This document shows positions 36,188 through 44,357 of a DNA stretch of 64,000 nucleotides, piece after piece. This stretch comes from Micromonospora sp. HM5-17. Its GTDB lineage: Bacteria > Actinomycetota > Actinomycetes > Mycobacteriales > Micromonosporaceae. The DNA is taken from assembly GCF_003762835.1 (NCBI RefSeq), contig NZ_RJWA01000002.1, forward strand, positions 682,001-746,000, written 5' to 3'. The notes below the pieces were generated by a model that made no database searches, had not been told where the DNA came from, and saw only the letters and a program-made list of their open reading frames with translations. The first letter of the stretch is position 1. Each line of letters begins with the position of its first letter. The position numbers and the translations under genes are program-made.

Positions 36188-36295
36188 GGCGGGGAGGTTA
36201 GCAAAGTTCGGTCATGGGCTGGGCGGTATGGTGGCAACTGTCCGATACTCCCGAACCGATCCCGGAAGACCGGGCCGGGCTGCGAGGATGGGGCG

Positions 36296-36913
36296 GTGAA
36301 CCTGCCCGACGTGCTGCGGCGGCATCGCCTGCTGGCGGTCGTCCGGGCCGACGACCCCGACGCCGCGCTGGAGTGCGTGCTGGTGCTCGCCGAGGCCGGG
36401 ATCAGCCTGATCGAGGTCTCGGTGACGTCGAAGGACGCCGCCGGGGTGCTCGTCCGGGCCAGGGCGGCACTGGGCCCGGAGGCCCCGCTGGGCGCCGGCG
36501 CGGTCCTCACCGAGGCGGACGTGGTGCAGGCCGAGCAGGCCGGCGCGTCGTTCGTGGTCACCCCGGGCGTGGTGCCGGCGGTCGCCGAGGCGGTCCGACT
36601 CGGCCTCCCCGCCCTGGTCGGCGCGCTGACCCCGACCGAGGTGGTGGCCGCCAGCCTGTCCGGAGCCGCCGCGGTCAAGCTCTTCCCCGCCTCGCTGGGC
36701 GGTCCGGCGTACCTGTCGGCGCTGCGAGAACCGTTCCCGGAGGTGCCGTTCGTGCCCGTAGGTGGGGTGGACACCGGTACGGCGCCGAACTACCTCGCGG
36801 CCGGCGCCGTCGCCGTGGGGGTCAGCGGCCCGCTGCTCGGCGACGCGCCGCGCGGCGGCGACCTGGACGGGCTGCGCCTGCGTGCCACCGCGTTCCTGGC
36901 CGCCGTGGCCTGA
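36296..36913 (+). CDS. eda: KDPG/KHG-type aldolase
   Basis: A 205-residue class I aldolase. It splits 2-keto-3-deoxy-6-phosphogluconate (or 4-hydroxy-2-oxoglutarate) to pyruvate plus an aldehyde. Motifs: VVRADD at the N-terminus, LIEVSVTS (catalytic Glu), GAGAVLTEADV, the Schiff-base Lys in AVKLFPASLGG, and FVPVGGVDTGTAPNYLAAGAVAVGVSG. The start is GTG 36296 after GAGGATGGGG. It is divergent from the PP2C gene. No kinase or dehydratase of the Entner-Doudoroff pathway is next to it. Confidence 0.85.
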   Translation: MNLPDVLRRHRLLAVVRADDPDAALECVLVLAEAGISLIEVSVTSKDAAGVLVRARAALGPEAPLGAGAVLTEADVVQAEQAGASFVVTPGVVPAVAEAVRLGLPALVGALTPTEVVAASLSGAAAVKLFPASLGGPAYLSALREPFPEVPFVPVGGVDTGTAPNYLAAGAVAVGVSGPLLGDAPRGGDLDGLRLRATAFLAAVA

Positions 36914-37078
36914 GCCGACCATCGGCGCGCCGCCCAGTCTGCGCAGTTGGGCCTGTCGTCGGTAACCGGCTTGCCCGTTCATGCCGCGGACCGCATCGTG
37001 TGGGCCGATTCGCGCCGGCTGTGCCGGTCTGCATCGTTCGGGCGAGGTGTGGCGCCCGAGCGGCGGGACGATCGAGGC

Positions 37079-37495
37079 TCAGGAGTGGTCCAGTGCCTCA
37101 GCCATGTTCACGCCGTCCAGCCGGGCGAGCACCATCTCCTGGTAGCGAGGGCACGAGTGGTAATCCTGGTGTCCGCAGCGCAGGCCGTGTTCCAGCAGCG
37201 TCTGTGACAGCGTGAGCCGGGCGATCCGTTCCCGCACCTGGGCCAACTGGTCACGCAGCACGTCCCGTCGCCGATCCCGGTCCGGCGCGAGGAACAGCTC
37301 CCGCAGCTGCGCCAGGCTGAACCCCGCCTCCTTGCCCAGCAGGATCTCCGCCACTCGGGTCACGTGCGTCGCGTCGTACACCCGCCGGCCCGCCACCCGC
37401 CGCGCCGGTGACAGCAGGCCCACGTCCTCCCAGTGCCGCAGGACGTGCGTGGCCAGCCCGAAGCGGGCGGCCAGTTCCCCGATCGAGTACTCCAT
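37079..37495 (-). CDS. MerR-family transcriptional regulator
   Basis: A 138-residue regulator. The winged helix reads YSIGELAARFGLATHVLRHWEDVGLL with RVYDATHVTRVAEILLGKEAGFSLAQL. A dimerisation helix (RRDVLRDQLAQVRERIARL) follows. A C-terminal tail RCGHQDYHSCPRYQEM holds two cysteines and two histidines and could sense metal or redox state. It is divergent from the methyltransferase, with a MerR-type palindromic promoter between them. Confidence 0.88.
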   Translation of the reverse strand: MEYSIGELAARFGLATHVLRHWEDVGLLSPARRVAGRRVYDATHVTRVAEILLGKEAGFSLAQLRELFLAPDRDRRRDVLRDQLAQVRERIARLTLSQTLLEHGLRCGHQDYHSCPRYQEMVLARLDGVNMAEALDHS

Positions 37496-37533
37496 CGGCC
37501 ACCTCACCGAGGTCAGATTCGCGCCGTTCCGAA

Positions 37534-37564
37534 TTGACTTCAGGTCCACCTGAAGTCGCACAGT
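37534..37564 (+). promoter_or_regulatory. MerR-type promoter with perfect palindrome in the spacer
   Basis: A -35 TTGACT (37534-37539) and -10-like CACAGT (37559-37564) are 19 bases apart, the overlong spacing typical of MerR-activated promoters. The 22-base palindrome at 37536-37557 has 10-base arms GACTTCAGGT and ACCTGAAGTC around CC. Position +7 from the -10 is the A of the methyltransferase ATG. Confidence 0.75.
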
Positions 37565-37570
37565 ACGCCC

Positions 37571-38332
37571 ATGTCCGACACGCACACCATCCACACGGAT
37601 TCCGAGAAGCTCATCCGGCTCCTCGACGCGGCCGAGAACGCGCCCGACGCCGTCGCGCTCCGCAACCGCGGCTACCAGCTGCTGCGGGTGCGCCCGGGCG
37701 CGACGGTCGTCGACGTCGGCTGCGGCGCCGGCCGTGCCGTCGCCGAACTCGCCCAGCAGGGCGCCCGTGCTATCGGTGTGGACCCCGACGCGGCGATGCT
37801 GGCGGCCGCCCGCAACCGGTTCCCCGGCATCGACGTGCGCGCCGGCAACGCCACCGACCTGCCCCTCGACGACGGGCGGGCCCAGGGCTACCGGGCCGAC
37901 AAGGTGTATCACATGCTGCCCGAACCCGCCGCCGCCCTGGCCGAAGCCCGCCGCGTCCTCGCTCCCGGCGGTCGCATCGTCCTCGTCGGTCAGGACTGGG
38001 AGGCCGTCATCATCGACTCCGACCAGCCCGACCTGACCCGGCGCATCGTGCAGGCCCGCGCCGACACCGTGCCCCAGCCCCGCATCGCCCGCGCCTACCG
38101 CAACCTCCTGCTCGACGGCGGCTTCCAGGACGTCGAGGTCGAGGTGCACACCGCGATCCTCACCGATGCCACCGCACACCAGCTGCTGACCAGGTACGCC
38201 GAGGCCGCTCGTCGGACGGGTGCGATCAGCGCCGAGCAGGCCGAGGCGTGGCTCGGCGAGCAGAACCGGCGTGCCGCCAGCGGCCGGTTGATCGTCGCCG
38301 CCCCCATGTTCCTGGCTGCCGCGACCCGCTGA
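37571..38332 (+). CDS. Class I SAM-dependent methyltransferase
   Basis: A 253-residue protein. Motif I is VVDVGCGAGRAVAELAQQGA, motif II GVDPDAAMLAAARNRFPGIDVRAGNATDLPLDDG, and ARRVLAPGGRIVLVGQDWE is the later strand block. It is divergent from and presumably activated by the MerR regulator. The start codon coincides with the predicted transcription start, so the mRNA is probably leaderless. The substrate is unknown. Confidence 0.88.
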   Translation: MSDTHTIHTDSEKLIRLLDAAENAPDAVALRNRGYQLLRVRPGATVVDVGCGAGRAVAELAQQGARAIGVDPDAAMLAAARNRFPGIDVRAGNATDLPLDDGRAQGYRADKVYHMLPEPAAALAEARRVLAPGGRIVLVGQDWEAVIIDSDQPDLTRRIVQARADTVPQPRIARAYRNLLLDGGFQDVEVEVHTAILTDATAHQLLTRYAEAARRTGAISAEQAEAWLGEQNRRAASGRLIVAAPMFLAAATR

Positions 38333-38735
38333 TCCTCGCGTCTTCGCCGAGACCGAACCCGTACGGCTGGCCGCCCGCATCCTCACCGAAGCCGGCTCGA
38401 CCTCCGCGAGCTGTGGCGGCAGACGATCGACGGCCTCCGGCAGGCCGTCTGCGCCCCGGGCGGCCCGCCGGGGTTTCTCAGGCGGGCCGCCCGGGGCCTG
38501 CGGCGGGTGGCCAGGCCCGGGCACCCGACCGCCTGGTGACCGGCCAGGTCGCGGCGCCCGACTCGCCCCGGCGGCGCCGGCTGCTGCACACTGGCGGCCG
38601 TGAACGGACACGGCACGTGCGGCGCGACGAGCGGTACCGGCGGACCACGGTCCGCGGTGGTGGTCAACCCGATGGAACAGCCCGACCTCGATTGGCTGCG
38701 CCGGATCGTCCCCCGGCTCGCCGTCCCGACTGGTG
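38333..38735. other. Gap with possible decayed coding remnants
   Basis: No intact gene is convincing. Two short plus-frame stretches read like protein but in different frames: EPVRLAARILTEAG near 38355-38395 and LDLRELWRQTIDGLRQAV near 38398-38450. A leaderless short frame from GTG 38600 (VNGHGTCG...) runs into the repeat and is weak. They may be relics of a broken gene. Confidence 0.3.
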
Positions 38736-38784
38736 AGGAAGGGCCCCTTCCTATACCAAAAGCGATAACAGGGGGCCCTTCCTT
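38736..38784. repeat. Micromonosporaceae-type AAGGGCCC inverted repeat
   Basis: AGGAAGGGCCCC (38736-38747) and GGGGCCCTTCCT (38772-38783) are 12-base perfect arms around an AT-rich centre (TATACCAAAAGCGATAACA). I remember this element as widely dispersed in Micromonospora genomes. It ends 13 bases before the BrkB gene and directly abuts its ribosome site. Confidence 0.75.
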
Positions 38785-38796
38785 GGGGGAGGGCCG

Positions 38797-39828
38797 GTGA
38801 GCAGCACCCGGCGGGTCCCCGAGACGCGGCTGATGGCCGACGAGGAGCTCTCCGCCGACGACGCGTGGCACACGCTGCGCCGGTACGGCGGTTGGCACCT
38901 GCTTCGGGATGCCTTCATCCGGTTCCGCTACGGCGACGCGTTCAGCCACTCGCGGGCGCTCGCCCTGCAACTCTGCCTGGCGGTGGTGCCGTTCCTGATC
39001 GCACTCACCGGCCTGACCAGCGAACTCGGTGTGGCGGAGGGCGGGCTGGTGGTCGCCGAGACGGTGGTCGCGCTGACTCCCGGGGCGAGCGACGCCGTCG
39101 TCACGGAGCTGCTCGTCGACACCGAGCGGACCGAGGACGCCGGCGAGCTGGCGCTGCTGCTGGGCCTGCTCACCGGGATGGTCTCGCTCACGACGACGAT
39201 GGCCCAGGTCGAGCGGGGCGCCAACCGGATCTACGGGGTGGAACGGGACCGGCCGGCGCTCCGAAAGTACCTCCGGGCTGCCGTTCTGGCGGTCTGTGCC
39301 GGCGCCCCGGCGCTGGCCGGGTTCTTCATCCTTGTCGGCGGTGGTGCGTTGGGCGACTCGGTCCGGCGGCACTACGACTGGTGGGGATCGGCCGCGGACC
39401 TCGGCTGGGACGTCCTGCGCTGGCCGCTCAGCCTCGGGTTGACCGTCTTCGCGGTGGCGGTGATGTTCCGGCACGCCCCGCGGCGCCGCCAGCCCGGGCT
39501 CTCCTGGTTGTTGTTCGGGGCCGGACTCAGCACGGTGCTGTGGTGGCTGGCCAGCGTCCTGCTCGCCGGCTATGTCGGGTTCAGCGACGCCTTCGGCGCC
39601 ACCTACGGCGCGCTGACCGGGATGATGGCGCTGCTCCTCTGGGCCAACCTGACCGGGATCGCGCTCTTCGGTGGCCTCGCCTTCGCCGCCCAACTCGAGG
39701 CGCTGCGGATCGGTGACCGTGAGCCGGCCGAACCGGATTGCTGGCAGCCGGCGCCACAACCGGACGTGGTCGACGTGCCAGAGCCGGACGTGGTCGGCGC
39801 GAGCAGTGCGGCGGGGCACGGCGCCTGA
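38797..39828 (+). CDS. YihY/BrkB-family inner membrane protein
   Basis: A 343-residue protein from GTG 38797 after GGGGGAGGG. The N-terminal cytosolic part DAFIRFRYGDAFSHSRALALQLCLAVVPFLIAL is the YihY/BrkB hallmark. About six helices follow, with the conserved LLWANLTGIALFGGLAFAAQLEALR near the end and an acidic Pro/Val-rich tail. The family was once misnamed RNase BN. Transport of an unknown compound is suspected. Confidence 0.87.
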   Translation: MSSTRRVPETRLMADEELSADDAWHTLRRYGGWHLLRDAFIRFRYGDAFSHSRALALQLCLAVVPFLIALTGLTSELGVAEGGLVVAETVVALTPGASDAVVTELLVDTERTEDAGELALLLGLLTGMVSLTTTMAQVERGANRIYGVERDRPALRKYLRAAVLAVCAGAPALAGFFILVGGGALGDSVRRHYDWWGSAADLGWDVLRWPLSLGLTVFAVAVMFRHAPRRRQPGLSWLLFGAGLSTVLWWLASVLLAGYVGFSDAFGATYGALTGMMALLLWANLTGIALFGGLAFAAQLEALRIGDREPAEPDCWQPAPQPDVVDVPEPDVVGASSAAGHGA

Positions 39829-39925
39829 CGTCACGCCGCCGGGCCGCCGCCTGCCCCGTCCCGGTCGGTGGTCAGTTCGCCCGTTCCGCCGAGTGCCCGG
39901 CGTGGGGGAGCGATGTTCCCGGTGC

Positions 39926-40651
39926 TCAGCGGCCGAGACCGGCGTCGCGGGCGAGCAGCGCCGCCTGCACCCGGTCGGATACCCCGAGCTTCGCGAAGAT
40001 GCTGGAGAGCTGGTTGCGTACCGTCTTCTCACTGAGCCCGAAGTGCCGGGCGATCCGGGCATTCGTGTCGCCGAGCGCGAGCCGGCCGAGGATGTCCCGC
40101 TCGCGCGCGGTGAGCTGGTTGAACGGGGCCGGCGGCTCGGCCGGCGTACGGTTCAGCGAGGCGAGCACCGAGGGGCCGATTCCCGGCCCCAGCACGACGC
40201 CACCCTGTGCCACCGTCCGCAACGCGTCGACGACGGCGTCCGGATCGGTGTCCTTGAGGACGTAGCCCCGGGCGCCGGTACGGAGGGCACGGACCACGAT
40301 CTCCTCGTCGTCGGCCATGGTCAGCATCAACACCTTGACCTCCGGGCGAGCCTGCAGGATCCGCCCGGTGGCCTCGACCCCGTCCCCGTCGGGCAGCGTC
40401 ACGTCCATCGCGACCACCTCGACCCGCTCGGCGACCGCGAGGGCGACCGCCTCGGCGACGGTTGCCGCCTCGAAGACCTCGCTCACCCATGTCTCACCTT
40501 CGAGCATGGTGCGCAGGCCGCGCCGGACCACCGGGTGGTCGTCGACGATGAGGATCCGTCCACCGTGCACCATGTCGTCGCCCGCCTCTGCACGCCGGGG
40601 TCGTGGGGCGAGGCCGCCGACCCGGCGCCCCGCGTCGCCGGTCGCGGCCAT
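39926..40651 (-). CDS. NarL/FixJ-type response regulator
   Basis: A 241-residue regulator. Receiver domain: ILIVDDHPVVRRGL, phospho-acceptor D83 in MDVTLPDGDG, Lys133 in YVLKDTDP. The C-terminal LuxR helix-turn-helix is QLTARERDILGRLALGDTNARIARHFGLSEKTVRNQLSSIFAKLGVSDR. It follows the histidine kinase by 21 bases on the same strand. ATG 40573, behind AGAGGCGGG, may be the real start because the first 26 residues are outside the usual domain. Confidence 0.92.
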   Translation of the reverse strand: MAATGDAGRRVGGLAPRPRRAEAGDDMVHGGRILIVDDHPVVRRGLRTMLEGETWVSEVFEAATVAEAVALAVAERVEVVAMDVTLPDGDGVEATGRILQARPEVKVLMLTMADDEEIVVRALRTGARGYVLKDTDPDAVVDALRTVAQGGVVLGPGIGPSVLASLNRTPAEPPAPFNQLTARERDILGRLALGDTNARIARHFGLSEKTVRNQLSSIFAKLGVSDRVQAALLARDAGLGR

Positions 40652-40672
40652 CGCGGGGTTCAGCGTAGCGGG

Positions 40673-42997
40673 CTATCCGATGAGGTCAGCCTCCCCGTCC
40701 GGGGTCCGGACGCTGGTGCCGTCGTCCCGGCCGCCCGTGTCGGATGGAACGCAGCGGGCTCGAGGGTGCGGCAGACCGGGCTCGGGCTTGGCCTGGCCGG
40801 ACGATGACCCGATCTCGGGGCTGTTCCCGGAGGGGTCTGCGGCGGATGCGCGGGTGCCGAGCTCCGTCGGGTGCGCCCGGGAGCCGGCAACGGCGTCGCC
40901 GGCCTGTGGTGCCGCGGCACCGGCGGGGGGCGGCTCCGGTTCCCGGGCCGACTCCGTCGTCCGGGGCGGTTCCGCCTCCCGGGCCGGTCCGGTACGCCCC
41001 TCGCCCCCCGATCCGTCCGCGGCGGCGTCGGAGGGGATCGGCTGGAAGGGCAGCCGGACCCGGACCGCGGTGCCGTGCGGCTCCACGGCGCTGATCTCGA
41101 AGTCGCCGCCGAGTTCGGTGGCGCGCTCCCGCATCGAGTCGAGGCCCACCCCGCCGGGCCGACGCGGGCCCAGCCCGACGCCGTCGTCGACAATGTCCAG
41201 CGTCAGCGCCCGGTCCCGACGGACGGTCACCCGGCAGTTGCTGGCCTGGGCGTGCCGGGTCACGTTGGTCAGCGCCTCCGCGACGATCCGGTACGCGGCC
41301 ACCTCGATCGCCGCCGGGAGCCCCTGAAGGTCGCCGTCGACCTCCAGCCGGACCGACAGCGTGGCGGTGTCGAACCGGGCGCACTCGTTACGCAGCGCGG
41401 CCGCGAGGCCCCGGTCCAGCGCCGGTGGACGTAGGTGGCTGACGAGCCGGCGTACCTCGGCGGTGCAGGTCTGCAGGTCGGCCGCGAGCGCGTCGAGGAT
41501 CCGGGCGGTCCGGGGTTGTCCCGCGGCGAGCTTCTGCGCGGCCCGGACCTGCATCGCCATCCCGGCGAGGGTCGGCCCCAGCCCGTCGTGCAGATCCCGG
41601 CGCAGCCGCCGCCGCTCCTCCTCCCGTGCCGTGATCAGCCGTTCCCGGGACTCCTGCAGGTCGTGGATCAGCCGTACCGCGTCGGCCGCCACCGCCGCCT
41701 GGAGGGCGAGGTCGTTGAGGAGCCGTCGCTCGACCGGGGAGAACCGGCTGGTCGCACTCCGGTTCGCCACGAGCAGCCGGCCGACCCGTTCTCCTCGGGC
41801 GACCATCTCGAACGACTCGATCGGGTTGTTCGACGTGCCGTGCGCGGCCAGGATCCGCGGGCCCTCCCGGCCCTCGACCTCGACCGCCACCTGCGGCACC
41901 CGCAGCGAACGGGCGATCGTGCCGGTCAGCAGCGGGAGCACCGCGTTCGGCTCGACCGTCCGACCGAGCAGGTCGCCCAGGCGGGTGATCACCTGGTACG
42001 GGTCGTCCCGGTCGCCGTAGAGCAGTCGGTTGACACCACGTTGGACCCGGCCACGGACCGGCTCGAAGGCCACCGCGATCAGCCCGGTGGCCACCAGGGA
42101 GGCGTTTGAGGTGTCGTCCGCCATCAGCAGGTCACGCAGCAGGGTGATCAGCCCGACGAAGCCGGCGATCACCAGCAGGCTCATCACCAGCCAGACGAGG
42201 GTCCGGTTGATGACCTGGTCCAGGCCGTACAGCCGGTACCGGAGGATCGCGAGCCCCATGCCGACCGGCAGGGCCACCACCATGATGACCCAGGCACCGG
42301 TCAGGTTCATCGCCTCGAGCACCACGCCGAGCACCAGCAGGACCCCGGCCGTCAGCAGGCAGGCCAGTTGGGCTCGGGCCTCACCATCGGCCCGCCGCCA
42401 CCGCTGGAAGAGTGAGACCAGGACGGCGACCAGGCCGACCAGGGTCGCCGCGACGGCGAGCAGCCCGATCTGCACCAGCAGCCGGGCCCGACCGGTCACC
42501 GCCGGCCCGGGGTCGCTGGTGTTGATCAGATCGCGCGGGTCGTCCAGGGCGGCGACCGCGAAGGCGACCGCCGCCACCACCGTACCGGCGACGATGAGCA
42601 CGGCCAGCGGCCGCCAGCGGGGCGAGGGCAGGCGCCCGTCCGGGAAGACCAGCAGGGCGAGTGTGATCAACCCGTACGCCGGCCACCAGGTCCACTGACT
42701 GAGCCAGTCCACGACCAGCCAGTTCGTCCAACTCGTCGAGAGTACGCCGATGCTCGCCGCCCCCCCGGCGGCGAGCATGAGTCGGCCCACGAGATGGCGG
42801 GGCGTGCTCACGAGCACCATCGCGCCCATCGTGAGGAAGGCCACCGCGATCACCGCGTTCTCGGCGGTCAGGACTCCCGTCGTCCCCCCGGTGTTCACCA
42901 GCTGCCCGACGATGACCAGTGCGACGAGCGCCGCCGCCCCGGCCACGACGCCGACCCGACGTACCGGCCACCGTCCGGCTTCTTCGGTGGACCTCAC
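40673..42997 (-). CDS. Membrane sensor histidine kinase (NarL-partner, HisKA_3 type)
   Basis: A 774-residue kinase from a GTG. About eight helices cover residues 15-300, then a GAF-like domain (about 335-455). The HisKA_3 phospho-acceptor is H470 in RRLRRDLHDGLGPTLAGMAM. The HATPase has YRIVAEALTNVTRHA, VDDGVGLGPRRPGGVGLDSMRERA and GTAVRVRLPF. A Pro/Glu-rich tail of about 110 residues follows. It phosphorylates the adjacent LuxR-type regulator. No extracellular sensor domain is evident, so a membrane signal is likely. Confidence 0.92.
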   Translation of the reverse strand: MRSTEEAGRWPVRRVGVVAGAAALVALVIVGQLVNTGGTTGVLTAENAVIAVAFLTMGAMVLVSTPRHLVGRLMLAAGGAASIGVLSTSWTNWLVVDWLSQWTWWPAYGLITLALLVFPDGRLPSPRWRPLAVLIVAGTVVAAVAFAVAALDDPRDLINTSDPGPAVTGRARLLVQIGLLAVAATLVGLVAVLVSLFQRWRRADGEARAQLACLLTAGVLLVLGVVLEAMNLTGAWVIMVVALPVGMGLAILRYRLYGLDQVINRTLVWLVMSLLVIAGFVGLITLLRDLLMADDTSNASLVATGLIAVAFEPVRGRVQRGVNRLLYGDRDDPYQVITRLGDLLGRTVEPNAVLPLLTGTIARSLRVPQVAVEVEGREGPRILAAHGTSNNPIESFEMVARGERVGRLLVANRSATSRFSPVERRLLNDLALQAAVAADAVRLIHDLQESRERLITAREEERRRLRRDLHDGLGPTLAGMAMQVRAAQKLAAGQPRTARILDALAADLQTCTAEVRRLVSHLRPPALDRGLAAALRNECARFDTATLSVRLEVDGDLQGLPAAIEVAAYRIVAEALTNVTRHAQASNCRVTVRRDRALTLDIVDDGVGLGPRRPGGVGLDSMRERATELGGDFEISAVEPHGTAVRVRLPFQPIPSDAAADGSGGEGRTGPAREAEPPRTTESAREPEPPPAGAAAPQAGDAVAGSRAHPTELGTRASAADPSGNSPEIGSSSGQAKPEPGLPHPRARCVPSDTGGRDDGTSVRTPDGEADLIG

Positions 42998-43024
42998 CCC
43001 AGCGACCCCCGACCGGTCAGATTG

Positions 43025-43519
43025 TCAGTGCGACCAGCCGGCCGCGTGCAGTGCGTTGTGGAACCATCCACCCGAGTCCATCAGCTGGATGGCCCCGTCC
43101 GACGACGGCTGGGCACCCGGGAACTGCGCGGCGTCCTCCGCCAGCGTCCCGGTGCCGATCGTCGGCAGGGCCGCGATCGCCTCGTCCACGGACAGACCCG
43201 ACCCGGCCACCACCTCCGGGTGCCGCCGGATGTAGTCGCCCACGTGCTGGACCACGGCCTGTAGCCGGGCCTGGACCAGCTCGGGGTCCGGGTCGTCGAG
43301 TGCCGGCACCAGTCCTTCCAGCTCCCACGCGTGGCTGAGCACCGGGACGAGCCGCCGTCCCGCCCGATCGAAGAACTCGAGGCCTCCCTTTTCGCCGAGG
43401 TCCTTCTCGGCCAACATCTCCGCCACGCTGTCATAGGCGTGGGCGAAGCTGTTGTCGCTGGCGATGACGATCGGCTGGACGTCCGTGGCTGTGGCCGGGC
43501 GACTCGACAACGTGGTCAT
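43025..43519 (-). CDS. Hypothetical soluble protein
   Basis: A 164-residue acidic protein with no signal peptide or membrane helix. Its ATG is preceded by GGGAG. It lies 27 bases upstream of the kinase gene on the same strand, so it may lead that operon. The sequence (IVIASDNSFAHAYDSVAEMLAEKDLG, DYIRRHPEVVAGSGLSVDEAIAAL, SGGWFHNALHAAGWSH) shows no motif I recognise. Confidence 0.6.
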   Translation of the reverse strand: MTTLSSRPATATDVQPIVIASDNSFAHAYDSVAEMLAEKDLGEKGGLEFFDRAGRRLVPVLSHAWELEGLVPALDDPDPELVQARLQAVVQHVGDYIRRHPEVVAGSGLSVDEAIAALPTIGTGTLAEDAAQFPGAQPSSDGAIQLMDSGGWFHNALHAAGWSH

Positions 43520-44232
43520 GACACTCCCTTCGGGTATCCGCTTCCGACAGTGATCGGCGCTGGTCGCGACGTGCTGTCACCCGCAGCCTAGGACCGATCC
43601 TCAACGTGGAGTGGGTACCAGCCGTCGGCTAGGCATCATGACCGTTCCGGTGTCCCGGAGGCCCGGGACCGGTGTCCCGGCCGGCCCGGGATATTCCGGT
43701 GCCCTCGGGGCGGCGGACGCCGGTGCCGGCGGCGGTCCGGTCGCGTGCTGCGGTACGTCTGGTCGATGTTGGCCCGATGCCGTCGCCGGCACCCTGATGA
43801 GGGGCACCGGCCGCCCCGGCGACGGCCGGGATCGTTCGCCGAGTTCGCCGACGGTGGCCGTTCGACCTGGACGGGGGATGGCGTCCGTGTCTCGTCGACC
43901 CGGACGGCAACCTGGTCGAGGACGTGCCAGCGGTGGTCGTCCGCCCACCGCCGTCGGTCGTGACGATGTGGACGGTGGGGCCGGGACGTCCGCGCCGGCC
44001 GGACCGCTGGGGGGCGGGGATCGGCGGGGCGGCCGGGTCGACGGGGGGCGGTCGGGCCGACGGGCAGCTGGGGGCCCGTGGGCCCGACCGGGCTGCCGGA
44101 GTGCTGCGGGCGGTCGGTGGGCCGCAGGCACGGACCGGAGGCCGGGAACCCGTGCGGCGGCCGGGCGACGAGCGACCGCTGGCCGGCGGCACCGGTCGCC
44201 GGACCGACGGCCCGGCGAGCGGTCGAGGCGCC
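43520..44232. other. Long gap, very GC-rich, possible pseudogene
   Basis: No intact gene is convincing despite several long overlapping frames, which are GC-composition artefacts. One short stretch near 43855-43960 reads plausibly as protein (FDLDGGWRPCLVDPDGNLVE), with a broken N-terminal continuation in another frame. It may be a relic. Confidence 0.35.
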
Positions 44233-44352
44233 TCAGAACACGAGGTTGACCAGAACGGTCAGCACGACGGAGCCGAGTAGCGAGATCAGGATCATCAGCA
44301 GGCAACCGAGGCCGCCGCCGAGGGGCCTGACCTCCACACCACCGATTCGCAT
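44233..44352 (-). CDS. 39-residue single-helix membrane protein
   Basis: ATG 44352 starts MRIGGVEVRPLGGGLGCLLM and continues ILISLLGSVVLTVLVNLVF. One clear membrane helix occupies the C-terminal half. The site GGGAGGTG lies inside the end of the luciferase-like gene, whose stop is five bases upstream, so the two are probably translationally coupled. It is too short to identify. Confidence 0.6.
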   Translation of the reverse strand: MRIGGVEVRPLGGGLGCLLMILISLLGSVVLTVLVNLVF

Positions 44353-44357
44353 GCCGG

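Noticed and set aside
36296-36913. Absence of the substrate-binding Arg (usual LRT) in the KDPG aldolase EV.... motif
   Set aside because: I believe some functional aldolases, such as the Thermotoga type, also lack it, so it is not evidence of lost activity.
43601-44305. Long minus-strand Pro/Arg-rich frame as a real gene
   Set aside because: All its composition comes from GC-rich DNA. No ribosome site and no recognisable domain were seen.
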